Source of the DNA: an uncultured Pseudomonadota bacterium
GTDB taxonomy: Bacteria > Myxococcota_A > UBA796 > CAJQPC01
Assembly: GCA_913060515.1 (NCBI GenBank)
Contig: CAJXRZ010000025.1
Location: 1-64,000 of the forward strand
Direction: 5' to 3'
Length of the DNA: 64,000 nt
This document shows, in pieces, positions 1 to 7,546 of the stretch. A model generated the notes under the pieces. That model ran no database searches and was not told where the DNA came from. It saw only the letters and a program-made list of their open reading frames with translations. Made by a program: the position numbers and the translations under genes. The number at the start of each line of letters is the position of its first letter. The stretch's first letter is position 1.

Positions 1-154
1 GTTCTGGCGGCTCCGGCTCCGGCGGCGGCAAGCCCGGCGGTGGCGGCAGCTCCGGTTCCGGCGGCGGCGGCAAGCCGGGTGGTTCTGGAGGCTCCGGTGG
101 TTCTGGCGGCTCCGGCTCCGGCGGCGGCAAGCCCGGCGGTGGCGGCAGCTCCGG
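1..154 (+). repeat. 99-bp coding tandem repeat (two copies visible)
   Basis: The stretch 1-55 is repeated at 100-154 essentially unchanged. The 99-bp offset keeps the Gly/Ser/Lys-Pro reading frame. The window edge cuts the array, so the copy number is unknown. Confidence 0.7.
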
Positions 155-482
155 CGGCCCATCTGGTCCTGCTGGACCGGGCGGCGGTGGTGGCCCTCGC
201 ACACCTCCGAGTGGAAGCGGCTCCGGTCGTGCGGCCCCCGGTCGCGCAGGCTCCGGCCCTGGTCGGGCCAAGCCTGGTCGAGCGAGTCCCGGACGCAAGC
301 CCAAGGGATCGGGGGTCAAGTCTCCCGAGGCCTCTTCCGCTACCGGTAGCAGCAAAGCGGCGCCGAGCGCTGGCGGCAAGAGAGGCGGCGAGTCCGCACC
401 TCGTGGTCCGCGCAGTGCTCGCACCCGTTCGGGTCGTTCGGTGCCTCGCGCGAAGCTTCCCAAGCCTCCCAAAGAGGACTGA
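3..482 (+). CDS. C-terminal tail of a Gly/Ser/Lys/Arg-rich low-complexity protein (5' truncated)
   Basis: Frame 3 is open from the window edge to TGA at 480-482, giving 159 residues with no start in view. The first part is Gly/Ser with spaced Lys-Pro (SGGSGSGGGKPGGGGSS type) and the second is Pro/Arg/Lys/Ala-rich, ending KLPKPPKED. Another frame of the same DNA gives an Ala/Pro/Val string, which I take as a shadow because the Gly/Ser frame has regular repeats. The repeat and basic composition suggest a flexible linker or a nucleic-acid or polymer-binding tail. Bases 1-55 recur at 100-154, so the gene carries a 99-bp (33-residue) repeat that may extend upstream. It lies 89 bp before two chemotaxis-like genes on the same strand and may share their transcript. 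No function can be assigned from the tail. Confidence 0.6.
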   Translation, partial: SGGSGSGGGKPGGGGSSGSGGGGKPGGSGGSGGSGGSGSGGGKPGGGGSSGGPSGPAGPGGGGGPRTPPSGSGSGRAAPGRAGSGPGRAKPGRASPGRKPKGSGVKSPEASSATGSSKAAPSAGGKRGGESAPRGPRSARTRSGRSVPRAKLPKPPKED

Positions 483-571
483 GCTCAGCGCAGGTGCCGA
501 TCCCTTTCGGTACCTGCCTCAAGGTCTGCCGCGTCCGTCCGTGAAGGAGAGTCACGACGGAGCAACTGACG

Positions 572-1477
572 GTGACCCAACTCGCTCGTTTGGAAACCCC
601 CCGCAACGCGCAAGGCTTGCATGAAGCCTTGGCCCTGCGTCTTCAGGACTTGACCCGGTTCTCCGAGTCCGAAGTCCTAGCCGTCGGCGACCGCGTGGCG
701 CACATGGTGGAGCTGGCCGAGGCCCACGCCGAGAGCTTGGCCTCGCTGCAGGAGAACCTGCGTCTCCATGAGTTGGCGGACTTGAGCGCCAGCCACAAGG
801 ACCGCTTGTTGGGGCTGATCGAGAAGGTCAACGCATGCCTGTCCGAGCAGATGGGCGAGGTGGAAGCCCTCGCCGAGATCGCCACCCACGTGCTGGCGAC
901 CCACTTGGCCCTGCGCCGCGGCATTCAATCCGCCAGGCTGCTCGGCGTCCACGTCCGCGTGGAAGGGGCGGTCTTGGACGGCGACGGCCTGGAGGTCAGT
1001 GATCTGGCCAACAAGCTGGAGACCTTGGGCAAGCGCATGGAGGCGGCCAGTGACGACGTGGTCACCCTGCTCTCCGTGCTGCAGGAGGCCCTGCCTGCCC
1101 TGCTGCGACGCTTGCGGGATGGCCTGATCCACACCGAAGAGTTGCGACGGGCCATGGGCCGTCACGGCCGCGCCATCTCCCAGGCCAGCCACCACCTCTC
1201 CCAGACCTTGACCGACCGCTTCGGCCGCTGTCTGACCCAAGTAGAGAAGGCGGTCAAAGCCTGTCATGGCGCTCTGAGCGCCCTCCAGTTCCAGGACCCG
1301 GTCATGCAGGCGCTGCAGCGACTGGACCCCCTCGCAGCCGAGGCCAGATTGGCTGAGGGCGACATGGAAGCCAAACCCTTCTTCTATGGCGCTGGCTTTG
1401 CCGCAGACGCGGCCTGCGCATTGGATGAAGAAGACAACGAGCTGGCGATGGCATCGGGCCAAAGCCTGTTCTTTTGA
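572..1477 (+). CDS. Soluble coiled-coil chemotaxis-like protein with a CheZ-type DxxxQ motif
   Basis: This 301-residue protein is almost all amphipathic helix, with no signal peptide or membrane segment, and starts with GTG at 572. Near the C-terminus residues 240-246 read FQDPVMQ. The D242-x3-Q246 spacing matches the DxxxQ active-site motif of the CheY-P phosphatase CheZ, where the Asp orients and the Gln places the attacking water. The last residues are an acidic stretch ending SLFF, broadly like the CheZ C-terminal CheY-docking tail. Known from the family: CheZ-type proteins dephosphorylate CheY-P. Inferred here: a cytosolic CheZ-like or adaptor role. The next gene (48 bp downstream, same strand) carries an MCP-like hairpin, which supports a chemosensory link. 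It could instead be a soluble MCP relative without enzymatic activity. Confidence 0.6.
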   Translation: MTQLARLETPRNAQGLHEALALRLQDLTRFSESEVLAVGDRVAHMVELAEAHAESLASLQENLRLHELADLSASHKDRLLGLIEKVNACLSEQMGEVEALAEIATHVLATHLALRRGIQSARLLGVHVRVEGAVLDGDGLEVSDLANKLETLGKRMEAASDDVVTLLSVLQEALPALLRRLRDGLIHTEELRRAMGRHGRAISQASHHLSQTLTDRFGRCLTQVEKAVKACHGALSALQFQDPVMQALQRLDPLAAEARLAEGDMEAKPFFYGAGFAADAACALDEEDNELAMASGQSLFF

Positions 1478-1525
1478 CATCCTTCCTTTAGTACCGTCCT
1501 TTTTGGACCCGTTTTGGAGTGCCAG

Positions 1526-2389
1526 ATGGCCGAATCGATGGCAGCTTTGGGCTTGGAGATCGGAGTGCGCTGCACACGGGCACGGGCAGAGGCTCAGCAG
1601 GCCGTAGCCGTGCTCATCGGCCAGGTCAGCTCGGTGGAGCTGCACGCGGGCAAGGCCGCCTCGGAGCTTCAGGTGGCTGTCTCTTCAGCCGATCAAGCCG
1701 CCGGTCTAAAGCGCGCCCTGGTGGATCAGCGCCGCAGCATGCAGGTCTTCGGGCGGGAGCTCAACACTCTGGTGGAGGAGCAGAACCAGCTCGTTCAGGA
1801 CCTTGAGAAGGGCTGTGGCCGAATCGAGAACGTACACAGTGACATGGAGAACCTCGCCCACGAGGCCAACATGCTCGCGGTGAACACCGCAGTGAGCGCT
1901 GCGCGCCTTGGCGCCCGAGGCGCCACGGTGGGGAGCGTCGCGCGGCACATGCAGGACCTGAGCGGACAGGTGGCCGAGACGGCCCAAGAGCTCGCGGGGC
2001 GGGTGACCTCGCTCAAGGAGCGCTTGCCAGCCCTGACCCAGGGAAGTGAGGAGCTGCTCGAGCTCTCCCAGTCCCTCAGTGAAGAGATCGCTCTGATCCA
2101 GTCGGAGTTTGATGGCCACACCGAGCAGCTCGGGGGGTGCCTGAATCAGGCTCTGGCTGAATCCAAAGACCGCAGCGAGATGCTGCGGCGGGACGGCCGG
2201 GCGGCCCAGAGCCGCTTGGAGATGCTCCATGGATTGGAGCTGCGCTTGGATGCCATCCAAGAGTTGGCAGTGGAGTCCATGTTCTTGGGGGGCCCTGAGC
2301 GTCTTCTCTCCGCCTTGAGCGGAGAGGGTGCTGGACCCTTGGAAGAAGAGGAAGATGCCCCCGAGGCCGGGGACATCCTGCTCTTCTGA
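1526..2389 (+). CDS. Cytosolic MCP-like signalling hairpin protein
   Basis: This is a 287-residue all-helical protein without transmembrane segments. The ATG at 1526 was chosen because GGAG (1516-1519) sits 6 nt upstream. Residues ~107-150 contain HEANMLAVNTAVSAARLG followed by VARHMQDLSGQVAETA. That is the layout of the methyl-accepting chemotaxis protein hairpin tip (A-N-x-L-A-x-N-x-A-x-x-A-A-R, then V-x-x-x-x-x-L-x), although the usual Glu of the E-A-A-R-A-G run is Ser here. The hairpin tip normally contacts CheA and CheW. The protein ends EAGDILLF, an acidic/hydrophobic tail like that of the preceding gene and of CheZ. It probably acts with the upstream DxxxQ protein. The stop codon abuts the convergent nhaA stop at 2390. 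Confidence 0.65.
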   Translation: MAESMAALGLEIGVRCTRARAEAQQAVAVLIGQVSSVELHAGKAASELQVAVSSADQAAGLKRALVDQRRSMQVFGRELNTLVEEQNQLVQDLEKGCGRIENVHSDMENLAHEANMLAVNTAVSAARLGARGATVGSVARHMQDLSGQVAETAQELAGRVTSLKERLPALTQGSEELLELSQSLSEEIALIQSEFDGHTEQLGGCLNQALAESKDRSEMLRRDGRAAQSRLEMLHGLELRLDAIQELAVESMFLGGPERLLSALSGEGAGPLEEEEDAPEAGDILLF

Positions 2390-3784
2390 TTAGGCGGCTT
2401 CTTCCTCGGCGCCCTCCATTGGGGCGTTGGCTGGAAGCTCTGCTTGGGGTGCCATGACCTCGTTCTCGGGGAGCTGCTCCTCGGCTTGCACCTTGCGGGA
2501 CTGCCAGATGAGCACGCCAGCGCCTGCGAATGCGGAGAGCAGGCTCGCCCCCAGGATTCCCAGCTTGGACTGGTCCACCGTGCCGCTGTCTGCAAAGGCC
2601 AGACCGGTCACGAAGAGGCTCATGGTGAAGCCGATTCCGGCCAACAGCGCGGCGCCATAGATCTGGCCCCAGCGCAGACCCTTGGGCAGCTCCGCCAGGC
2701 CGGTCTTCACCGCGATCCAGCTCGCCGAGAACACGCCGACCTGCTTGCCGATGAAGAGTCCGAGCATCACGCCCATGCCCACGTTGGAGGCCAAGGCCTC
2801 GGTCGGAGAGCCGTGCAGGGTCAGTCCGGCGTTGGCCAGGGCAAAGACCGGCATGATCAGGAAGTCGATGTAGGGCAGCAGAGCGTGCTCTACACGGTGC
2901 ATCGGGCTCTCGGTTTGATGCAGCTCGTGGCCCAGGTGGGCGTGGTCGAATTCACCTTGAACCAGCTCGCGCAAGGTGAGGTGGCCTTGCATGGGCAGGT
3001 GGTCTGAGTCCACCAAGTACTTGGTGCTCGGGATGGCGATTGCGGTGAGCACACCGGCCAGAGTGGCGTGCACGCCCGAGGCCATCAAGAAGCCCCAGAG
3101 GGCCACGCCCAACAGGCCGTAGACCCGAACGTTTCGCAAGCCCATGCGGTTGAGCGCGACCATGCTGGCGAAGACGCCGCCAGCTGCGGCCAGGGCCCAG
3201 AGCTTGACCTCGGCGGTGTAGAAGAAGGCGATGACCAGGACGGCGCCCAGGTCGTCGACGACAGCCAGAGCGGTCAGGAAGAGCTTGAGGCTCACCGGAA
3301 CGCGCTTGCCCAGCAGGGAGAGAACCCCCAGAGCGAAGGCGATGTCGGTTGCGGTTGGAATGCCCCATCCGGCCGCAGCCTCCGTGCCTTGGTTCACGCC
3401 GTAGTAGATGGCGGCGGGCAGCAGCATTCCACCGGCCGCTGCGGCGACGGGCAGTGCGGCCGCCTTGAAGGTGGAGAGCTCGCCGACGAGCAGCTCTCTC
3501 TTGATCTCAAGCCCGACCACCAGGAAGAACAGGGCCATCAGGCCGTCGTTGATCCAGTGATGCAGGCTCATCTTCATGTCTAAGCCGGCGATTGCGAAGC
3601 CGACTTGGGTCTCCCAGACATGGTGATAGCTGTCGTGCCAGGGGCTGTTTGCCCATACCAGCGCCACGATGGTGCAGGTGATGAGCAGGATGCCGCCTGA
3701 GATATCCAGCGCCGCGAAACGCTTGAAAGGCTTCAGGAGCCGATCCAGGGGTGTTGGTGACAAGGGTTCTTCCTCCGAGGTCAC
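2390..3784 (-). CDS. nhaA: Na+/H+ antiporter NhaA
   Basis: The 464-residue inner-membrane protein has about twelve hydrophobic segments and matches NhaA throughout. Conserved landmarks include HHWINDGLMALFFLVVGLEIKREL near the N-terminus, PTATDIAFALG, and VVDDLGAVLVIAFFYT, which carries the paired Asp of the ion-binding site. NhaA exchanges two H+ for one Na+ to hold cytosolic pH and sodium, which fits a saline habitat. The C-terminal ~45 residues after the last helix are acidic and Ala/Pro-rich, longer than in the E. coli protein. The GTG at 3784 has no clear ribosome site. A TTG at 3763 preceded by GGAGGA is an alternative that removes seven residues. The family call is very secure. Confidence 0.95.
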   Translation of the reverse strand: MTSEEEPLSPTPLDRLLKPFKRFAALDISGGILLITCTIVALVWANSPWHDSYHHVWETQVGFAIAGLDMKMSLHHWINDGLMALFFLVVGLEIKRELLVGELSTFKAAALPVAAAAGGMLLPAAIYYGVNQGTEAAAGWGIPTATDIAFALGVLSLLGKRVPVSLKLFLTALAVVDDLGAVLVIAFFYTAEVKLWALAAAGGVFASMVALNRMGLRNVRVYGLLGVALWGFLMASGVHATLAGVLTAIAIPSTKYLVDSDHLPMQGHLTLRELVQGEFDHAHLGHELHQTESPMHRVEHALLPYIDFLIMPVFALANAGLTLHGSPTEALASNVGMGVMLGLFIGKQVGVFSASWIAVKTGLAELPKGLRWGQIYGAALLAGIGFTMSLFVTGLAFADSGTVDQSKLGILGASLLSAFAGAGVLIWQSRKVQAEEQLPENEVMAPQAELPANAPMEGAEEEAA

Positions 3785-3817
3785 TGGATCGGAAGAAGGG
3801 CGCTCTGTGTAAAGCCG

Positions 3818-4828
3818 CTAGTCCACCCGCACGACGACCTTGCCGACCACACCGGCTTCCAAGGCCTGGTGGGCCCCCGCAAGATCGCCCCAACTCCAAC
3901 TTCCGGCCACCACGGGCCGAACGCGACCGGCGCTGACTTGGGACCAATAGGCCAGCAGATCGGCCCGGGTTCCCATGGTGCTGCCGATCAGGGCCTGCTG
4001 CTTGAAGAAGAGGGCCCGCAGGTTGATCTGTACCTCGGCGCCTGTGGTGGCCCCGCAGGTGACCAAACGGCCTCCCCAGGCCAAGGCCTTCAGGCTTCGC
4101 TCCCAGGTCGCTGCGCCGATGTGCTCCATGACAACGTCGGCCCCGGCGCCCCCTGTCGCAGCCTTGACCTGGCGGTGGAAGGGAGCGTCTTCCCGGTGGG
4201 GGAATGCCTGCTCAGCGCCCAACTCCAGGCAGCGCTGGCGCTTCTCTGGTGTCCCTGCGGTGGCCAAGACGCGTGCGCCCTTCGCGGCAGCGATCTGGAT
4301 GGCCAGGGAGCCCACGCCGCTGGTGCCGCCCAGGATCAGCACCGTCTCGCCGGGCTGAAGCTGTGCCTTTCGCAGCATCTGCCAGGCGGTCACACCGGAG
4401 AGAGGCAGGGCAGCGGCCTGCTCAAAGTCTAGGTGCTCTGGAATAGGAAGCAGGTCACGCTCCGGCACCACGACGATTTCCGAGAGTCCGCCGTCCCCGC
4501 CTTCTCCGCGGATCTCGTAGTGCCGGCAGAGGTTCTCCTGACCACGCTGACAGGCCGCGCACTGTCCGCATCCAAAGGCTGGCGCGATGCACACCCGCTC
4601 ACCGGCTCGGGGACCCTCTGCGATCTCGCCCGCGCAGTCGCTTCCGGGGACCAGAGGCAGGGGAAAGCGGTGGCCTGGCACGCCTCGCCGCACCCACAGA
4701 TCCAGGTGGTTTAGACCCACCGCACGAACCCGCACTTTGACCTGCCCAGGACCGGCGCTTGGCTCCTGGACCTCCACGAACTGCAGGGCCTCGGAGCCTC
4801 CGTGTGCCTCGATGCGGATCTGTCTCAT
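3818..4828 (-). CDS. Zinc-containing MDR alcohol dehydrogenase / quinone oxidoreductase family
   Basis: The 336-residue protein is a medium-chain dehydrogenase/reductase. It has GHRFPLPLVPGSDCAGEI, the structural-zinc cysteine cluster CGQCAACQRGQENLC, and a Rossmann NAD(P)H site at ILGGTSGVGSLAIQIAAAKGARVLAT. Members reduce or oxidise alcohols, aldehydes or enones in the cytosol with NAD(P)H; the substrate cannot be told from sequence. The ATG at 4828 is preferred because GGGAG lies 6 nt upstream; a TTG at 4840 would add four residues. It is 33 bp upstream of nhaA on the same strand and divergent from the sulfatase-like gene. Confidence 0.88.
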   Translation of the reverse strand: MRQIRIEAHGGSEALQFVEVQEPSAGPGQVKVRVRAVGLNHLDLWVRRGVPGHRFPLPLVPGSDCAGEIAEGPRAGERVCIAPAFGCGQCAACQRGQENLCRHYEIRGEGGDGGLSEIVVVPERDLLPIPEHLDFEQAAALPLSGVTAWQMLRKAQLQPGETVLILGGTSGVGSLAIQIAAAKGARVLATAGTPEKRQRCLELGAEQAFPHREDAPFHRQVKAATGGAGADVVMEHIGAATWERSLKALAWGGRLVTCGATTGAEVQINLRALFFKQQALIGSTMGTRADLLAYWSQVSAGRVRPVVAGSWSWGDLAGAHQALEAGVVGKVVVRVD

Positions 4829-4912
4829 GTCAACTCCCAAGTTACAATGGACCAGGTCGGCGAGGCTGTGGGTTAGCCTTGCCGCGAAGACTCGCGCGCA
4901 GGAGGAAGTCTA

Positions 4913-6301
4913 ATGCAGGCCAAGAAGTGGATTGGGGGGGCCGTGGTGACCTTGGGCGCGCTGGCCCTTGCTGTGGGGGCGCCCAGCAGCCAAGCGCAGG
5001 ACGGGTACAGCACCCTGGGGGTGGAGAACGTCATCCTGATCTCCATCGACACTCTGCGGGCGGACCACTTGGGCCCCTACGGGAATGAACGAGTCAAGAC
5101 GCCGAATTTCGACAAGCTGGCGGGGGAGAGCATCGTCTTCGAGAACGCCTTCTCGGCGGCTCCAACCACTCTGCCCAGCCACACCTCGCTGATGACGGGC
5201 AGCTACCCGCACACCCACGGGGTCTCCAAGAACGGGGACATGGTTCACCCCGACAACCAGATGCTGGCCGAGGCGCTGCAGGCGTCTGGCTTTAAGACTC
5301 TGGGCGTCAGTGGGGCCTTTCCCTTGAATCAAAAGTTCGCCTTTGATCAGGGTTTTGAGGCCTACTTCTCCAACGTGGGGAACAACGCTGAGGTCACCGA
5401 TGCGGTGCTCAAGAAGACCCCGCAGCGGGCCGGCTCGCGCATGTTCCTGTTCATCCACTACTGGGATGTGCACTGGCCCTACGCGCCGCCTGCTCCCTTC
5501 GACACCATGTACCGCAAGGACTTGATGGGCCTGGTGGGGTCGATGGACGAGCTGAAGGAGATCCGGGCCGGCATGCACCGGGGCGAGGCCGATGCCTTTG
5601 CCCGCTCGGAAGTCATGAAGGATCTCTACGCCGGCGAGGTCAGCTGGACCGATCAGCAGATCGGGCGCCTGCTGGAGGGCCTGGACAAGCAGGGCCTGTT
5701 GGACAAGAGCATGCTCATCATCACCTCGGACCACGGCGAGGCCTTTGACGAGCACAAGGACTACTGGGACCACGGGCCCACCACCTACAACAGCGTGACC
5801 CATGTGCCGCTCATCATTCGCCTGCCCGGTGGAAAGGGTGGCGGCACACGGGTGTCCTCGCTTGTGAGCAACGTCGATGTGATGCCCAGTGTCCTGGAGG
5901 TCTTGAACCTGAGCACTGCGCCCCGCAGCGAAGGCGTCTCCTTTGCTCCAGCCTTCATGGGCCAGAGCTTGCCAGCCAGGACCGCCATCTACAGCGAGGC
6001 CACCAAGCCCGAGAAGCCCGAGTACGAGGACGGTCAGGCCTGGCCGAACGCCTTGAAGTGCAAGGGCGTCTGGACGGCCAGCTGGAAGTACATGAGCTGC
6101 CCGAAGATCAAGACCCGCGAGCTCTACACCCGGGCTGATGCGAGCGAGCAGAGCAACCAGTACAAGGCTCAGGCCGGGACCTCTGCGCAGCTCGAGAAGA
6201 GCGTTCAGACTTGGGTGGCGACTGGTGACCCGCTGCAGGGTGGCAAGGACGAGAGCCAGGACACCATCGATGCGCTGAAGGCCCTTGGGTATATGGAATA
6301 G
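4913..6301 (+). CDS. Secreted sulfatase-like hydrolase (alkaline phosphatase superfamily)
   Basis: The 462-residue protein has a Sec signal peptide (about residues 1-28, hydrophobic core GAVVTLGALALAVGA, cut near SSQAQ). The mature part opens with ISIDTLRADHLGPYGN, the metal-binding Asp cluster of sulfatases, and contains ITSDHGEAFDEH, the second metal Asp-His pair. At the nucleophile position the formylglycine consensus C/S-x-P-S-R is replaced by T86-L-P-S-H. A Thr nucleophile occurs in phosphoglycerol transferases of the LtaS type, so the reaction could be phosphoryl transfer or phosphatase rather than sulfate ester hydrolysis. AGGAGG lies about 7 nt before the ATG. The protein probably acts in the periplasm or outside the cell. 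Confidence 0.85.
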   Translation: MQAKKWIGGAVVTLGALALAVGAPSSQAQDGYSTLGVENVILISIDTLRADHLGPYGNERVKTPNFDKLAGESIVFENAFSAAPTTLPSHTSLMTGSYPHTHGVSKNGDMVHPDNQMLAEALQASGFKTLGVSGAFPLNQKFAFDQGFEAYFSNVGNNAEVTDAVLKKTPQRAGSRMFLFIHYWDVHWPYAPPAPFDTMYRKDLMGLVGSMDELKEIRAGMHRGEADAFARSEVMKDLYAGEVSWTDQQIGRLLEGLDKQGLLDKSMLIITSDHGEAFDEHKDYWDHGPTTYNSVTHVPLIIRLPGGKGGGTRVSSLVSNVDVMPSVLEVLNLSTAPRSEGVSFAPAFMGQSLPARTAIYSEATKPEKPEYEDGQAWPNALKCKGVWTASWKYMSCPKIKTRELYTRADASEQSNQYKAQAGTSAQLEKSVQTWVATGDPLQGGKDESQDTIDALKALGYME

Positions 6302-6386
6302 CGTAGGATCGGCGTGTGATGTGAACGAGTGGGGTGCGTTCTACATGTTTGGTGACGGGACGCTCTGTCCCAAACTGGAGAAGCTC

Positions 6387-7391
6387 ATGTTCACCACCCT
6401 ACTCCTCGCCGCTCTGTCCACCGCAACCGCTGGAGACCTGGCCGAAGGCGACACCACCACGGTCGAGGTCACCGGAAACTCCGCCAGCTGGCACAGCAGC
6501 CTGACCCTTGACGAGGGTTGCTACGACTTTGAGCTCGTTCAGGGGGTCAACTTCAGCGCCTGGAGCGCTTGGAGCGCTGTCTACCAGCCCTACTATGACT
6601 GCGATGCGGACGGCACGGGCTGCCGATTTGGCTACCTGACCGACTACCGTCTCCGGGCTGCCGTGGACTACCCCGGCGCCAACTCAGGAACCGCTGCGAG
6701 CAGCGCAGATGGGTCTTCTACCCTGCTGTTGGGGCGCGTTCCGGGTGGCTACTTCGAGACGGAGGCGCTGGCGTTCAGTGAGACCGCGGGGTTGGTAGAC
6801 TCCGTGTGCCTGACCGCCGAGCAGCAGGTGGACTTCAACGTTGGGGACTGGGGAGCTGAGGCAGACAACAGCGGGGGACTTAGCGTTCAGATCACCCGCA
6901 TCGACCTGTCCACCGACGACGACGAGGACGGGGTCGACGACGATGACGACAACTGCCCCTACCTCTACAACCCTTCCCAAGCGGACACCGACGGGGACGG
7001 CATCGGGGACCTGTGCGATGACGACGATGACAACGATGGCATCTTGGACGTGAACGACAATTGCCCATTGGTCGTGAACACCGACCAAGCGGACACCGAC
7101 GGCGACGGGCAAGGGGACGAGTGTGATGGAGACGATGACGACGACGGCATTGTGGATGGCTACGATCTGTGCCCGGATACCCCGGCCGGTGTCGTTGTGG
7201 ACTCAGATGGCTGCAGTGGCGCCCAAGGCGTGGAGCTGGACTGCCCAGCCGACGACCCCTGGACGAACCACGGCGCATACGTCAGCTGTGTCTCCAGCGC
7301 GGTGAACGCGGCGATCTCCGCTGGCTACTTGACCCAAAGCGAAGGCAACGCGATTCGCAAGGCGGCGGCGAAGAGCAACGTTGGCAAGTAG
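6387..7391 (+). CDS. Secreted protein with thrombospondin type 3 (TSP3) calcium-binding repeats
   Basis: The protein has 334 residues. The ATG at 6387 is chosen because a signal peptide (MFTTLLLAALSTATAG) starts there and GGAG (6377-6380) precedes it. Residues ~20-170 form an N-terminal domain with several aromatic residues and paired cysteines that I do not recognise. Residues ~175-270 hold three to four TSP3 units (DTDGDGIGDLCDDDDDNDG, NCPLVVNTDQADTDGDGQG), Asp-rich loops that bind Ca2+ in outer-membrane and secreted proteins. A C-terminal domain of ~60 residues has two cysteines and ends NVGK. There is no anchor motif. The location is inferred to be surface or secreted; the ligand is unknown. 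Confidence 0.8.
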   Translation: MFTTLLLAALSTATAGDLAEGDTTTVEVTGNSASWHSSLTLDEGCYDFELVQGVNFSAWSAWSAVYQPYYDCDADGTGCRFGYLTDYRLRAAVDYPGANSGTAASSADGSSTLLLGRVPGGYFETEALAFSETAGLVDSVCLTAEQQVDFNVGDWGAEADNSGGLSVQITRIDLSTDDDEDGVDDDDDNCPYLYNPSQADTDGDGIGDLCDDDDDNDGILDVNDNCPLVVNTDQADTDGDGQGDECDGDDDDDGIVDGYDLCPDTPAGVVVDSDGCSGAQGVELDCPADDPWTNHGAYVSCVSSAVNAAISAGYLTQSEGNAIRKAAAKSNVGK

Positions 7392-7462
7392 GCCTTTTAC
7401 ACTGGGCTCGGGTCTGGAGAAGAGTGGCTGTTCACGGGCGATATGAGGAAGATCACGCCTTC

Positions 7463-7503
7463 TAAGTTACGGTACCGTAATGATTTGGCAGCTGCTCGGT
7501 TCC
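7463..7503 (+). repeat. 41-bp direct repeat, left copy (partner 9405-9445)
   Basis: Bases 7463-7503 match 9405-9445 at 39 of 41 positions. The repeat holds the 14-bp palindrome and the first codons of the 9422 hydrolase (Met-x-Trp-Gln-Leu-Leu-Gly). In this left copy the reading frame runs only 7480-7539 (19 codons, TAG stop), so it is a stub of that gene's 5' end. The two copies bracket the esterase/TetR cassette. Confidence 0.85.
7467..7480. promoter_or_regulatory. Palindromic operator TTACGGTACCGTAA, copy 1
   Basis: A perfect 14-bp palindrome, identical to those at 9388-9401 and 9409-9422. It ends on the A of a truncated ATG-initiated stub and lies 66 bp beyond the stop codon of the esterase gene. 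It is probably the recognition site of the TetR protein encoded at 8734-9315; this is inferred from proximity and symmetry. Confidence 0.65.
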
Positions 7504-7546
7504 GCCTGGACATGGCGGCTCCAAAGGCAGCGGCGCTAGGGTGAGA

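Noticed and set aside
40-624. Ala/Pro/Val-rich open frame overlapping the Gly/Ser-rich tail
   Set aside because: It is a shifted reading of the same GC-rich repeat. The Gly/Ser frame has regular Lys-Pro spacing and a stop that leaves space for the next gene's leader.
6302-6386. Longer start for the TSP3 protein at 6285
   Set aside because: The first 34 codons overlap the sulfatase-like gene's end and lack a signal. ATG 6387 starts a signal peptide with a ribosome site.
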